Program-made: the position numbers and the translations under genes | The notes under the pieces: model-generated | Database searches by the model: none | What the model saw: the letters and a program-made list of their open reading frames with translations, nothing else | What the model was told of the DNA's origin: nothing | Assembly: GCA_037179335.1 (NCBI GenBank) | Contig: JAKZHN010000013.1 | Span: 1-64,000 of the forward strand | DNA length: 64,000 nucleotides | Direction: 5' to 3' | Origin: Cyclaneusma minus | Taxonomy: Eukaryota; Ascomycota; Leotiomycetes; Marthamycetales; Marthamycetaceae | In this document: positions 21,867 through 33,496 of the stretch, piece after piece | Layout: each line of letters begins with the position of its first letter | Numbering within the stretch: the first letter of the stretch is position 1

Positions 21867-22901
21867 GCAGTTGCTTCTCAGCAACTCACTCTGCTGCACG
21901 CGCCTCAACCTCGACTTCCCTTACACTGCACGAGCTACGCCAATCGGATTCATCTTCATCGTCTTTGCATCTTTCTCGCACAATACGATACCAATCCCCG
22001 ATCGTCGGCTTTTACCCACTTTCAATCCCTCCCTGAGTTTCGTCTCAATTTAATTTGATGTACTCGAACCCTCCTCTAATCCAGCGGGAAAATGATGGAA
22101 CGAGCACTGGTCAACTGGCGGGCGCGCCTTCTTCAACTTCGTCTTTCCACCATGACGCGCACGCACACACTCGACGCTCTTCTTTCTTTTGTGTTGACAC
22201 TCGACTCGACTTGGCACCAAAATATCGATTCGGCTTCTTCTTGCTTTGTTGTTGTGTTTATGAGACCACCGGGTAGCAAGTCAAACTTTGTTGCAACCTC
22301 TCATCCTGACGACACTTACTACCACTTGAAGAATACCTGGAGGCGGCGTGCTGAGACTGTGCGAGCGTGCTTGTTTACTTACTCGCTAGAATGGGCAAAG
22401 CGCTGCGTGGTATTATGCAAGCAAAAGTGGAAGAAATCGGGATGGTAAAATTCGAAGGGACTTAGAGCGAAAGGAAAAAGTCTGCTGCTGCTTGGTCAAG
22501 GAAAACACTTTACTTCTTACATGTCTACATGGTTTGGGGAAGGAGGTTGTACAGCGCGTTCGTCTTTTCTGGTTTCTTCTTCCCGGACCCGAGTTTGTAC
22601 CTCACACTGCGAATTTCTCATCTGCTCCTGCTAGGCATTAAATACTTCCTTGCTTTCGCGGTCTTGTGGGTCAAGCATGGTACACAAACTTGCGGCTTTG
22701 GTGCATTGCGCGTTCGGTCAAATGAGTCTCAAATGGTTCAGGTGGCTTGGTAGCTCTATTATCGAGGGTGTGGATGGGGGTGGATGAAGATAGGGGGAGT
22801 CTGCTATACCGCTGATTGTCTGCTCTCTTCTGATACCTGTATTTACAATAGTCTCTCGAACAACTGCTCTCTGCTGTTTCCTTAGATGAATTGCGCTGCT
22901 T
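21867..22901. other. Septin 3' UTR and intergenic
   Basis: About 1 kb without a supportable gene. Plus-strand frames at 22092-22448 and 22529-22753 lack features. Confidence 0.45.
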
Positions 22902-22970
22902 TAAGATGACTGTCGTCAAACAGTGTAGGTCCACGTTCGTTCATTTGTTGTAGCATACGAGCTATGTTTT
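22902..22970 (-). pseudogene. Fragment duplicated from the hypothetical gene at 24.0-24.6 kb
   Basis: These roughly 69 bases match 24476-24544 at about 85% identity in the same orientation. They correspond to the KKRGPTPFDDSHL part of that gene. No longer homology flanks it, so this is a relic of a local duplication or a dead paralogue. Confidence 0.7.
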
Positions 22971-23227
22971 CCGAAAGTCGAAGTTAAGATATGCTTGACA
23001 CAAAGACTGAGTTATCGCAGAAGTTTGTATGCTGTGACTTTGCGTGGTAAGTTCGCACTTTCCTTTAGCTTTGGGATCCGTCGTTCCGTGATGTTTGGCT
23101 TCGCGCACCACTTCACTTTCAGTTCGCCGTCTACCCTTTGACAAATCTGAATCGTTGAAGATCAATTCCCGTCCAATCCATTCCAATCATCTTCGCTGCA
23201 AACTTCGCCCCTGGACCCAAATTCGTC

Positions 23228-23668
23228 ATGGATTCCCACCCAATTTCTGCCGCGCGCCGAACCGACCTCCACAACCTCATCTTGATTGTCAACAATGTCA
23301 ACACCGCCGCCGCTTTCCTCGGCACGAACAACATTATTATCAGTACTCAGCATCTCCAGCACCAGCATCCTTCCGCTTTCAACAATGCTGTCGGCTTGAT
23401 AGCATGCGGCTGTTTTTTGTTCATGATGACTGCCGTTTTCGTCGGCCCCATTCTCGTCCTCCCTCACTTCCTCCCTCACTTCCGGTCCTTCTTCCTGTGG
23501 GCTGAGGATTGGGTTTTGATTCTGCTGGTGGTTGCTCTGGGGGCGATGTTTTTCGAAGTCGCGGCGTTGTTCTATATATTGAAGGTGGTGATGGGGGAGG
23601 ACTTTCGGGTGAAGTTGGTGATGTTGGCACCACTTGTCGTTCTTACTCTTCTCGGTATTTTCGGGTAG
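23228..23668 (+). CDS. Small multi-pass membrane protein, hypothetical
   Basis: A 146-codon single-exon frame with no family I recognise. After a hydrophilic head of about 50 residues it has three strongly hydrophobic segments: around 54-78 (GLIACGCFLFMMTAVFVGPILVL), 93-117 (VLILLVVALGAMFFEVAALFY) and 128-145 (LVMLAPLVVLTLLGIFG). This is the pattern of a small integral membrane protein. The pyrimidine-rich leader before the ATG is plausible. A longer antisense frame of 318 codons overlaps it but has no domain and odd composition. Confidence 0.55.
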   Translation: MDSHPISAARRTDLHNLILIVNNVNTAAAFLGTNNIIISTQHLQHQHPSAFNNAVGLIACGCFLFMMTAVFVGPILVLPHFLPHFRSFFLWAEDWVLILLVVALGAMFFEVAALFYILKVVMGEDFRVKLVMLAPLVVLTLLGIFG

Positions 23669-23966
23669 TTTGCAATTGTTCCTGTCTGTTCTGAGTTCGG
23701 CTGTTCGGTTATTTGTCGAATTATGATTCACATACTTACTTGACACTTTCAGTAATGTCTCAATTCCGCCGGCACCGATTTGCCGCTCCCTGAGCCTGGC
23801 TCTCGAAACACCATGATGGAATCCGCTGGGCTTTGCTGTCGTTTTTGGGGAGTGAGGGGCATGATATGATGGAGAGATGTTATGGAATGAGAGGAATATC
23901 AATACAATAAGTTCGTTGAGCTGCGATGTTGTAAGTATAGAATCAATCAAAGCTCGAGACTGCAAC

Positions 23967-24644
23967 TCACTGTCTTCTATCATGCTCGCCTGCCTCGCTG
24001 TGAAATGGCCCTTGTCTTTGTTGGCTCTGTTCATCGTATATAGGACATTCGACCTTCTGCAATGCACCCTCGAATGTGCATCTACGTATAGGCTTCCGGT
24101 TGCCAATACCGGACTCAACGATGCTTTCCATCATCAGCCATTTGTATGGTTTCTTGAGCCAACGACATAGTTTCAGCTGCCGCACTTTCACGCTCTTTCT
24201 GGCATCGAACCCCAGCATGCTTCTGAGACCCCCAATCCCATCTCCTCTCCTTTCCTTCTCTACAGCATCCGAAGGTAGGTAGTAAACTCTCATAAGCTGT
24301 GCCGTCACCGCATCACATCTCCTATGCAGACCGTTGATCGGCAATATCCTCTGATAATCCCAGAACCGCCTGGTGCGGTAAATTATGCCCCACTCGTTAC
24401 GCTCTGCTTTGAATCTTCGCGATGTCTCCAAAGCATCCCGCAGTGCCTCCTGTCTCTGACGCCGCTCCTCTTCCGTAAGATGACTGTCGTCAAACGGTGT
24501 AGGTCCACGTTTCTTCATTTTTCGTATCATACGTGCTACATTTTTGTTATGCCGCTTTGCCTCTTCTTCCTCCTGCCCGTAGGTCGCGAATGTAAAAGAT
24601 CCGAGATGTTCCTGCACATAGCGTTGTGCTTCGTTCACGTCCAT
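23967..24644 (-). CDS. Hypothetical charged helical protein
   Basis: A 225-codon frame of unknown family. Residues 1-90 look coding: an amphipathic, charged, probably coiled-coil region with RMIRKMKKRGPTPFDDSHLT and EEERRQRQEALRDALETSRR. The C-terminal third is less convincing and may be read-through past an unrecognised splice site. A relic of the KKRGPTPFDD segment lies 1.6 kb away at 22902-22970, which supports this being a real, once-duplicated gene. No targeting signal or membrane segment is visible. Confidence 0.45.
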   Translation of the reverse strand: MDVNEAQRYVQEHLGSFTFATYGQEEEEAKRHNKNVARMIRKMKKRGPTPFDDSHLTEEERRQRQEALRDALETSRRFKAERNEWGIIYRTRRFWDYQRILPINGLHRRCDAVTAQLMRVYYLPSDAVEKERRGDGIGGLRSMLGFDARKSVKVRQLKLCRWLKKPYKWLMMESIVESGIGNRKPIRRCTFEGALQKVECPIYDEQSQQRQGPFHSEAGEHDRRQ

Positions 24645-25793
24645 CTTGGCGTTTGGCTGGACGTCTTGTTGCTTGTATGCCCGTAAGTGTGTTCAGCACA
24701 GGACTGCAGTGGTGCGAATGTTTCTGTGACTTGGTGTTTGCAAAGCAAGTCAGCTGGGAATACTGGCTAGATATTGTCATATATGCTTTGGCTTCCCTGG
24801 TTTACCATGGATCGGCACATCTGTCCTACACTAAGGTACTTTTGGCTCAGCTCTGCACAATTCTTGTGTGCTCGGTTAGCTAGCAATACCTTAAGATTGA
24901 TATCCTGGACAAGCTAAGTCACATCGGGATACCGCCTTGATCAAAAGGCATGTGGGGCATTGATCCGTAGGGGGCAGTATTCTGATTGGGTGTAGCTTGA
25001 CTTTTGATTTCAAAACTCCAGCCGGGATTTCGCTCGCCGCCTTTCATATCTTGCCTCAAGTCTGTGATAATCCTAGTAATCATGAATATTTCCGACCACC
25101 AAGAATATCCTCAAATGCCTGTCACGGGACAATGCAAAGTATCAAGATACTTCTAAAGGACCCTTGGCTCAGGACACACAAGAATTCAGCCACACGAGGC
25201 TCTCTCACGTGCAAGCAGAGATGCGACTACATGCCATGTTTGGTGCCTCAATGCAATATGCATGGCTCTGTGACTTAGCTTACCAAACATAGCAAAACTC
25301 AGCTGCAAGACACCTACTTGCTTTACAACCTGACCCTCATAACCAGAACTTCATACACAAAACACTCACTACAACGACTAGGGCCTTAGAGATTAACGTC
25401 ACCCAGCAATTGACCGACCACTAGGAAAACCATGTCGCAAACCTACTACAGATAAATGGATGTAATATTGATGGGAAACATGGATGCTCTTTACGTAACT
25501 AGATAATCATCTTAGTCCAAAGGTCATGAAATCATCACTTCAATTTGGACTGGCTGCGGCACAGCTACATGTGCTCCGACAGCGGACTTTGGAACTCCGA
25601 ATCCCGGCCTGGATGCCTCTACACCCCGATAATCGCAACATACAAAGAAAACTGTACGGCGTGAAGAGTTCCGTTGCATATCTGAACATCCGAGATGATC
25701 TACCACATAAAGCCAATGCCGCCCCTGCGTTGTTATCGCAATGCTGGCTGACCGTGCCGCGACTTCTCAGCAAAGAACCCAGAAACTCCAGCC
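24645..25793. other. Intergenic, no gene seen
   Basis: About 1.1 kb upstream of the FAD monooxygenase. Only scattered short frames occur. It presumably includes the monooxygenase promoter. Confidence 0.5.
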
Positions 25794-27461
25794 ATGTCGA
25801 AAGAACACACTCAAGTCCTGATCGTCGGAGGTGGCATCGTCGGCCTCTCAGCATCTCTCTTCCTCTCTTACCACGGCATCGCGTCACTGCTAGTAGAACG
25901 CCACTCCAGCACTTCCATCCACCCGCGCTCTCGAAGCGTCAACGCCCGCACCATGGAACTCTACCGCTCCCTCGGCATCGACGAAGCAGTGCGCCTAGCC
26001 GGTGCGTCATTGTCCCAAGCCCAGGGTGTGTATCAAGGCCCGAGCCTCGCTGAAGTAATTGGATCTCACAAGAGGAAAGAAGAAAATGGCGGGAAGCCGG
26101 AGATGATGCCTGGTGCCCAGTTGTTCGAGTGGATGGGGCCGGTGGCGAGAGCGTGGGGGACGCAGGATGTGACGGAGCCGGTGCTGCGGAGAGCGGCGAA
26201 GGAACGGGGTGGAGATTTGAGGTTTGGCGTGGAATTTGTTTCTTGTGTGCAGGATGGTGGTGGTGTGGAGGCAATGCTGAGAGATCGGTCGGATGGGAGA
26301 GAGTGGAGTGTCCACGCAGAGTATTTGCTTGCTTGCGATGGAGCTGGAAGCCGCATACGACAGAACCTCGGTGTCTCGACGACCGGTGCCGGCACTTTGG
26401 GCTATCTCTTGAATATCCTCTTCGAGGCCGACTTGGGTGGATTCGTCCGAGGTCGGGAGTTCAGCATGTGCTTGATTGACCGACCAGGAATTCGAGGTAA
26501 TATGACGGCTATCAATAACAGCAATATATGGGTGTTCCATCTCGTATACGACCCTAGAAAAGGCCAGGGGGTTGACGACTTTCCACCCGAACGCTGCGAG
26601 CAGATAGTCAAGTCCGCCATTGGTCTGCCTGACGTCGAAGTCAAAATCAAGAGCATCCTTCCCTGGGAGCCATCAGTGCGGGTTGCTGAGAGATTCCAAC
26701 ATGGACGGATATTTCTTGCAGGCGACGCAGCTCATCAGATGCCGCCATATGGAGGACAAGGAGCCAATTCCGGGATTGCAGATGTGCATAACCTAGCTTG
26801 GAAACTGGCAGCGGTGCTGAACCAACAAGCACCAACTGCCCTGTTGGAAACGTATGATGAAGAAAGAGTTCCCATCACACGCCTTGTCTCGGAAGAATCA
26901 GGTGCTGCGACTGATGATGACGGGTTATTCTTGGCGAAGAAAAGCGTGGCAATACCTAGACTGGTCCTCAGGATGCCCAGGATTGCAGGATATGGCTATC
27001 GGTACTCCTCTCGAGCGATCAATACCGCGGATACGACGCCATTCTTTTGGAAACAGAGATGGCTACTCCAGACGCTGCCATGGGTCTTGAGCCTCGACGC
27101 AACAGCCGGTACTCGCGCTCCTCATCTCTGGGTCCACCGCGAGAGTAAACGTATCTCAACACTGGATCTTTGTGGCAAGAATTTTGTCCTACTCGCTGGG
27201 GAAGACGGGGAAGAATGGCGTGCGGCTGCGCCCAAGGTTTCTTCTTCAGTCGGGGTCAACCTTGCCGTATATACTGCTGGGCCTGCCGAAGACCTTGTCT
27301 GCTGCAAGGGAGCATGGGAATCCGCGGCATGGATCTCGCCGAAAGGAGCATTATTGATTCGTCCCGATGGGTTTGTCGCCTGGAGATCGTGGTCTCAGCC
27401 TCCAGATCTCCGTCACAAGCTTACAGAAGTTCTGAAGCAAGCTCTTTGCCAGTGCGAATAA
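25794..27461 (+). CDS. FAD-dependent aromatic monooxygenase (PHBH fold, phenol hydroxylase/TetX-like)
   Basis: A single-exon 555-aa protein. It has the GGGIVG dinucleotide-binding motif at residues 12-17, the DG motif (ACDGAGSRIR, D182) and the second FAD motif GDAAHQMPPYGGQGANSGIADVHNLAWKL from G310. It has the C-terminal thioredoxin-like extension found in aromatic hydroxylases such as RdmE or phenol hydroxylase. Such class A flavoprotein monooxygenases use NAD(P)H and O2 to hydroxylate aromatic or polyketide substrates. The substrate cannot be read from sequence. No other biosynthetic gene is adjacent, so this looks like a catabolic or stand-alone tailoring enzyme. It converges with the hexose transporter. 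Confidence 0.92.
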   Translation: MSKEHTQVLIVGGGIVGLSASLFLSYHGIASLLVERHSSTSIHPRSRSVNARTMELYRSLGIDEAVRLAGASLSQAQGVYQGPSLAEVIGSHKRKEENGGKPEMMPGAQLFEWMGPVARAWGTQDVTEPVLRRAAKERGGDLRFGVEFVSCVQDGGGVEAMLRDRSDGREWSVHAEYLLACDGAGSRIRQNLGVSTTGAGTLGYLLNILFEADLGGFVRGREFSMCLIDRPGIRGNMTAINNSNIWVFHLVYDPRKGQGVDDFPPERCEQIVKSAIGLPDVEVKIKSILPWEPSVRVAERFQHGRIFLAGDAAHQMPPYGGQGANSGIADVHNLAWKLAAVLNQQAPTALLETYDEERVPITRLVSEESGAATDDDGLFLAKKSVAIPRLVLRMPRIAGYGYRYSSRAINTADTTPFFWKQRWLLQTLPWVLSLDATAGTRAPHLWVHRESKRISTLDLCGKNFVLLAGEDGEEWRAAAPKVSSSVGVNLAVYTAGPAEDLVCCKGAWESAAWISPKGALLIRPDGFVAWRSWSQPPDLRHKLTEVLKQALCQCE

Positions 27462-27590
27462 GCTCTCACCCTAGTGCCCTCATATGTAGACATGCTGCAC
27501 TCAGCTCATTTCCCCTGATATTTCAGGGATCATGTTCTTTTCACCCCACTCCAGTAATGAATTCTCTGGGAAATCCGTGTACGGTTCGTA

Positions 27591-27820
27591 GTTCCCAAGT
27601 TATTTAGGATATATCGTATCCCGGGACGCTGGGAATATCCCAAATCAATGACAATATCCCAAGTCATTGAGAGTATCCTCAGTCATGAGGATATTTCCAG
27701 TAATCGAGAACATCGTCAGTAATTGAGAACATCTCCGGTAACTGACAAAATTCTCGATCATTGCGAGCATCCCCCGTTTTTGGGAGCATCCTTTTTCATC
27801 GAGAGCATCCCAAGTTACTG
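27591..27820. repeat. Degenerate 19-bp-period minisatellite, array 2
   Basis: About 11-12 units of 19 bp, such as gatatttccagtaatcgag and aacatcgtcagtaattgag, stand between two convergent genes. Period and core (ATNTCCMAGTMATTGAG) match array 1, but the units have drifted toward an AACATC start. Confidence 0.83.
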
Positions 27821-28118
27821 TTTGCGAGACATCGAATCGGGTCAAATGAACAGAACCAAGCATGAGAGTGAGAAAGCCGCCGCTGCGGATGAAGAAGCCA
27901 GGTGAAGTTCGAAACAAGCAACGTATCTTTCAGATTGGATATATTCCGCTTTTCCCAACAACTATATGCAGCGCTAATTTTCTTTACCCAAGTCCCCAAA
28001 ACTCCCTTGGTATCTGAGTTATCCAAGTATTATACTTTACAATGCTCGTTCGTATATATATATATATACCCATTAAGTAATAAGAGTACCGTATTCCCTT
28101 TGATGCCTCATAACCAAA

Positions 28119-30057
28119 TTACACCGTCTCTTTCGGCGCCTCGACTCCCGTCGCCGTCGCATTGGCGCCCTCGTCATGCACCATCAAGCCCTGGTTGGCC
28201 TCCTGGCTCTTCACAATCTTCCGTCCACCAGGACCCAGGTGCAATCCATCGGTGCCGGTCCACTTCTCATCACCCATGTCGCTGGGATTCCACTTGGCAC
28301 TGGTAATCGGGTTGACGTGCATGACATACATGGTGTCAATCTCATCCAAACTGCGTCCCTTCGTCTCAATGACGAAGAAATACACAATGAAGAAGAGTGC
28401 GAAACAGCAACCTCCGAAGACCAGACCGTAGAAGTCGCCAATATCGTTGGTGATGAAGGTGGTGAAGAAGGAGATCAGGAAGTTGCAGAGCCAGTTGGAG
28501 GCGGTGGCGAGAGCCATGCAGATAGCGCGGTAGCGGGCGGGGTAGAGCTCACCCACGATGGCCCAGACCAAAGGTCCCCAGGTGGTGGCGAAGGCAACAA
28601 TGAAGAAGCAGGTGAAGACGATGAGGATGGTGCCGGCTTGGGGAGTGGAGGTGGGGTCGTCTTGGTTGAGTTGGTACTTTCCGACGAAAGAGTAGACCAT
28701 GAAGCACACGAACATCCAGGCAGCGCCAGCCATCAGTGCCTTACGGCGTCCGACGTTCTCAACAATCCAGAGACCGATAATGGTGGCGGCGAAGTTGACG
28801 GTACCGAGAACGATCGAGGTAACGTAGGAGTTGGAGATACCGGTGGCTTGGAAAATGGTTGTGCCGTAGTAGAAGAAGAAGTTGGCGCCGGTAAGTTGTT
28901 GGCCGGCTTGGAGGACCATACCGAGGAGCGTGCGGTACAGCATACGAGGGCCGGTGAAAATCTCGTCTGAGAAATGGCCTGTCAGTAATTGGGGAATGGG
29001 AAAGCGGGATAATGCGAAGAACTTACACCATGGGTGGTCACCACCAGCGCGCTCGGCATCGAGCTTCTCCTGGATTTCATCAATTTCAGCGTTGATGATT
29101 GGGTCGTGTTCGCCGACTCCGTTCAGACGAGCCATGTTACGGCGGGCCTCGGCTTCCTTGCCCATACGGTATGCATAGCGGGGAGACTCTGGCATGGCAA
29201 GGATGGATATGCCCAAAATGATGGCCCACAAGGCGGAAAGACCGTTAGGAATTCTCCATTGGGCGCTGTTGCTGTAGCTGCTGGAAGTTCCGTAGTTGAC
29301 CTATAATCGTCAGACTTGGAACTGCAATATAAGTGCAGCAGTCTTACCATGTAAGCAGTCCAGATACCAAAAGTAATGAACAATTGGTACGAGGACACCA
29401 CGGCACCACGAATCTTCTTCGGAATACTCTCGGACTGGTACATAGGCACAGCGGTGGAGAGTGCTCCAATTCCCAGACCAGCGGTGAAACGACCCATGGC
29501 GAATTGGACCCAGACAGTGCTGCTAGTAATTTCGATAATGACACCGATGATGTAGAAGAAAGCGGAAGCGGAGATAGTGTATCGTCGTCCAATCCTGTCG
29601 CAAATGGGGGCAGAGATCAAGCAACCAATCAGGGTACCAATGGACAGAAGACCGACAATAGTTCCCTCGCGGGCAGGGCTGAATTCACCGTTCTCTGCGA
29701 AACGGTCAAGGAAATCCGACATTTCCAAGAAACCTGTGGGACAGTATGAGCGTTGGGCTGCATGTAGCAATACCTTCGAGGCGACATACCAGAGATTTGA
29801 CCAGACTCGTATCCGAACATGAAACCTCCAATGGAGGCAATGGCACCAAGCATGATGGCCAAGGGCGTTGCTTTACCCGTCTCGGCGACAGAGGGGGCGG
29901 CGGGTGTTGTTGGCACATTGTCGTGGTGCTCAGGCAGAGAGGTCTGCGAGCGGTTGGCAGGAGTTGTGCCCTCAGCAGGGCTCAGAGTATTAGGAGTGGC
30001 CTTCTCGGCAGCGACATCCTCCGCCGGAGCGGCATTCTTCTTTCCAAAGACACCCAT
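28119..30057 (-). CDS. Hexose transporter (MFS sugar porter family)
   Basis: Four exons (29790-30057, 29348-29733, 29027-29300, 28119-28966) with introns of 56, 47 and 60 bp encode 591 aa. A cytosolic Ala/Thr-rich N-terminus of about 65 residues precedes TM1, which leads into FGYESGQISGFLEM. Sugar porter hallmarks are DRIGRRYT, PESPRYAYRMGK, QQLTGANFFFYYGTTIF, NVGRRKALM, WGPLVWAIVGELYPARYR and the terminal ETKGRSLDE. Splicing gives HPWYEIFTGPRMLYR across exons 3-4, as in HXT/RGT proteins. It most likely moves glucose or other hexoses by facilitated diffusion across the plasma membrane. The short C-terminal tail argues against an Rgt2/Snf3-type sensor. Confidence 0.93.
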
Positions 30058-33000
30058 CGTTTTGACCAGGCGAGGTTGTGAGACAAAAATGGGAGGAGAG
30101 GGATGAGAAGAAAGGGCGGAGAAAATGGGGAAGAGAAGCAGGCTTTTATACGAAGGGGTAGGAAGAGAAGCTAACCCACATTATTAGTCAAGCCATGACG
30201 GGCGGCATGGGCTATCCACGGGGAAATGACGAAAAGAAGGAGAAGAGAAGCACTCTCGAACCCATTTCTCTCGCATCACGGGGTGAGTGCGGAGTGGGCC
30301 ATGCTTGGCCCCATGGGAAATGGTGAGATGGAGACTGGAGGCGAATGCGGGCTGAGGAGTTAGCGAACCGGCAACTCGGCGAAGTGGGCGGTTCCATGGG
30401 GGAGCAGGAGGTCTGGCTCCCGGCTGGCATGTTCCTGGTGCCCGGACGCGCTCGAGAAATCTCATGTTTTTGAAAAAACTGGGTCTACTCTATGGACCAC
30501 CGCGGTACCACCGACTTGCTGGATCTCGACACATGCGTGGCCCGCTTGACTTGTGGCCAAGCTGCAATGCAGGTCTCCCGGGTGGCCTCTCGCGGCACGG
30601 CTTGGACGGCACATTCTCCGATCAGATCTCGCCCGTTCTCGAGGTTCTGGGCAGCTCTGTGATGGTCGTCGTCGCGATGTCTGGATGCAAGGTGCTTAGA
30701 TATCATGCACGTCGTCGGCCCATGTCGATCTCAAGAGCAGCCGCATGGCGCACAGCACACACGGCGGCCCCAGCACCAGCCGGCTTGGCCTGAAGGAGCT
30801 AGGATGCTCAGCCGTTGAAAAGCCGAGCAGCCCCACCTGCATCTGCTGAGCCAATGAAGGCGTTCAATCCAGAAAGTCGAGTCGTTCAATGAACAGCTTG
30901 TATCCCGACCGCCCAAAAGGGGAAGCCGCGACGTGCTCTCTGATATCACCGCCGGCAACAGCTTTCGGTGCTCTGGTTTTATAAAAACAATTGCAGAAGC
31001 GGCGCCTCGCACTCTAACAAATGAATGGAATATCCCACCGCTGGACCCGTTCATTTTAGGCGGATGGAGCCCGCACCCTCGCCCATTAATATTATTGCTG
31101 ATTCGTGCAGGGACCAAAAACAGGACATCGTGTTCTCAAGTTAACATGAAGCAAGGAGCAAGAAGACATGAGTGTGCGACCCGACAATTCTCCGCCCACA
31201 AGGCTTTTCCTGGAAACGCACACAAGTCATTTTCAGGTTTGCCATTCAACGTTTTATGCAGAATAAATGCAGAATAAATGCGGCAGTGCTGCCAGAGGTG
31301 CATCTGAGGCGTCTCGTGCGCCCAGCACGCGGACGGTGAACCCAAGCTTCAGGCTCCCAAGGCCCAAGAAAGTCGATCTGAAAATCTCTGCGAGACTCGA
31401 TCTTCTTGGCCCTTGGCCCTTGGCCGACGCTGACACAACCACGAATCTGCACACAACTGATTCAGGCCCAACCTCGAAAAAACTTCGCAAAATCTTCATC
31501 ATCGCCATTCCAGTCGCCAACGCCCTACAAAACTGTCGGCGACCCTGAAACTCCCGTCCTCCCGAGCCCACAACGACTTATCACCGCGGTATGCTGTCAT
31601 TGACACCTTATTTTGTGGACTTTGAGCCTGCCCAACATGACGTCTGTTGTTTGGATGTCGCCGTGCAGCCCACTCGGCTCGTCTTCCAGAAGATCATACG
31701 AAAAACGACTCGGGATCTCGTGTCCGTCCTTTTGCATCAGCCCTATCTCGAAACCTTTCCCTCCAGTCCCTCGGGCCGCCGAAACCTGTGCACGTCATGT
31801 TTGAAGCCTCAAACATCGTGACATCTTGGACCACCATCCGGACTCAGTCATGGACAACTGATATTCCTGCTCTCAATAATCTAGGAACGCCACTCTCGCT
31901 CTGACTTCATCTTTCCCTGGTTCTGAAGAACGACAGTGGCGCCACCGTTCCGTGTCCATGGCACCAGGTCATCGGCCTCCAGATCCGACCTTATCGTCTT
32001 GTCGACACAGTCTCCTTCTGTGCCATCTCTTCTATGCGGCTATTGAGTATCGAGGACCGCTGTTGCAGTCCTCAAAATCCCAGTATGTCCCCAACCTCCG
32101 TGGCTGACCAACTAACCCTTCGTCTGCCATCATGATCGATGCTCTGATAGGATAGAAGAGACGGCAGCGCAAAGTGAGTATACTGGTTGTGTGAATCGTC
32201 AAAAGCACGCCTTCCCAACAACCCGACAGCCAGACGAACTCGGACTTTACGCCTCGAGAATCGTCCGTCTATTGACAAGCAAAGCAGCTCTAAGCACGCA
32301 AAAGGTACGCGGCACCAACTTTCCTTTTTTCTTCTCGCTCGCCAGATATTATGATGAAATAATCGGGCTCGTTACCCACAATCCTACGCCAACTTGGTGA
32401 ATGAGGATCAAAATCTTCATTCCAATTGTTCCTACTGAAAAATATCACATTTCCAGCCTTGCTACTCGTCTTCCGAATAGAAAGTATCACAGCTAACATG
32501 AGGTTCAGATCTCACATTCGATTTTTGTTTTCATTCGCGACTTGGAAACGGAGACCATTAGATCGGCATGCCTTCGAGACAGCCCTGATGTGCGAAGCGC
32601 TTGTTATTGGATCACATACATGGCATACACTAGACGAACAGCATAGGGATCGGGCTGCCCGCCATCTCTGCAGCTACGGTCTGAGAGAAAAAGGCTCCGG
32701 CATCGCCATCAAGCATCTTCTACATGTATGCGCCGATCTGGCATCCGACCTCGTACGATATACGGGAAGGTAAGAATTGGCATGCACTGGAGGACAAAAA
32801 CTCTTGCATGGTCTTCTATCGCTGTCCAAGCTCCTATTTTTCTTTCTTTTATTGCCTCCGTGCGGCAAACAAACTGGATTTCAGGAGGGATCTCCTCCTG
32901 TATTCTCGGTGCACTAGGTGAGTCCGAGTCAAGGTTCGGAGCCTCCAAAGAGCTTTTCGAATGCCGGAGATACATGCTTGTCAAAGCCCTTTTGTTTCTT

Positions 33001-33402
33001 CCCGCCGTGCATATATATACAATACAATATACACCGGATCTACAATCTACACATACTGCATTCGTAACAGACACTTTGTGGACTTGCTCACCTACAATAT
33101 CTTTTGAAATTACAAAAACTCGCCCTTTCCCATCCCGACCGAGCCTCTTCATCTCAGTCAGGCCCGTCTCGCTCCAACATCAGCCGACGCTCAGCACCAG
33201 AGCTTCGCAGCTCTGCTCTTTTTATGTTGCTTCGCTCGTTCTCGCCGAGTGTGCTCGCCGGATGCCAAGCCGGCTCGATCAGCAAAACTCGCCTATGTCG
33301 GATCCCCACCACAAAACCTTTCCCATCTTGGGGCAAAGAGTTCCCACCAACAGCCACACATTCAAATTGCGTTCAATTCATTCACAAGAGAAGCAAAACA
33401 TT
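30058..33402. other. Long intergenic region, no gene seen
   Basis: About 3.3 kb between the hexose transporter promoter and tRNA-Gly. Frames are short, overlap on both strands and show no domain. The largest (345 codons from 32728) runs through the tRNA gene and is rejected. Confidence 0.5.
30144..30150 (-). promoter_or_regulatory. TATA box of hexose transporter
   Basis: Minus-strand TATAAAA lies 87 bp upstream of the hexose transporter start codon. The 5' leader between them is free of other ATGs on that strand. Confidence 0.65.
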
Positions 33403-33496
33403 TGCATCGACCGGGAATCGAACCCGGGGCCCATCGATGTTGGAGAATTTGTAATTCTTATGGCAACGATGGATTTTACCACTAAACCACCAATGC
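33403..33496 (-). tRNA. tRNA-Gly(GCC) with a 23-nt intron
   Basis: A full cloverleaf folds from the minus strand. The acceptor stem is GCATTGG/TCGATGC (two G-U pairs). The D arm is GTTT-AGTGGTA-AAAT and the anticodon stem CATCG/CGATG, with loop TTGCCA-T reading GCC. The T arm is CCGGG-TTCGATT-CCCGG, and the discriminator is A. A 23-nt intron follows position 37, and the mature length is 71 nt, normal for tRNA-Gly. A T4 run (33395-33398 on the plus strand) gives a Pol III terminator. Confidence 0.95.

Noticed and set aside
21213..21908. 231-codon minus-strand frame opposite the septin 3' half
   Set aside because: Leu-rich mirror of the coiled coil coding strand; no domain, and the septin is certain.
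23162..24118. 318-codon minus frame
   Set aside because: Asn/His/Glu-rich antisense of the small membrane protein gene. The plus-strand frame has coherent membrane segments.
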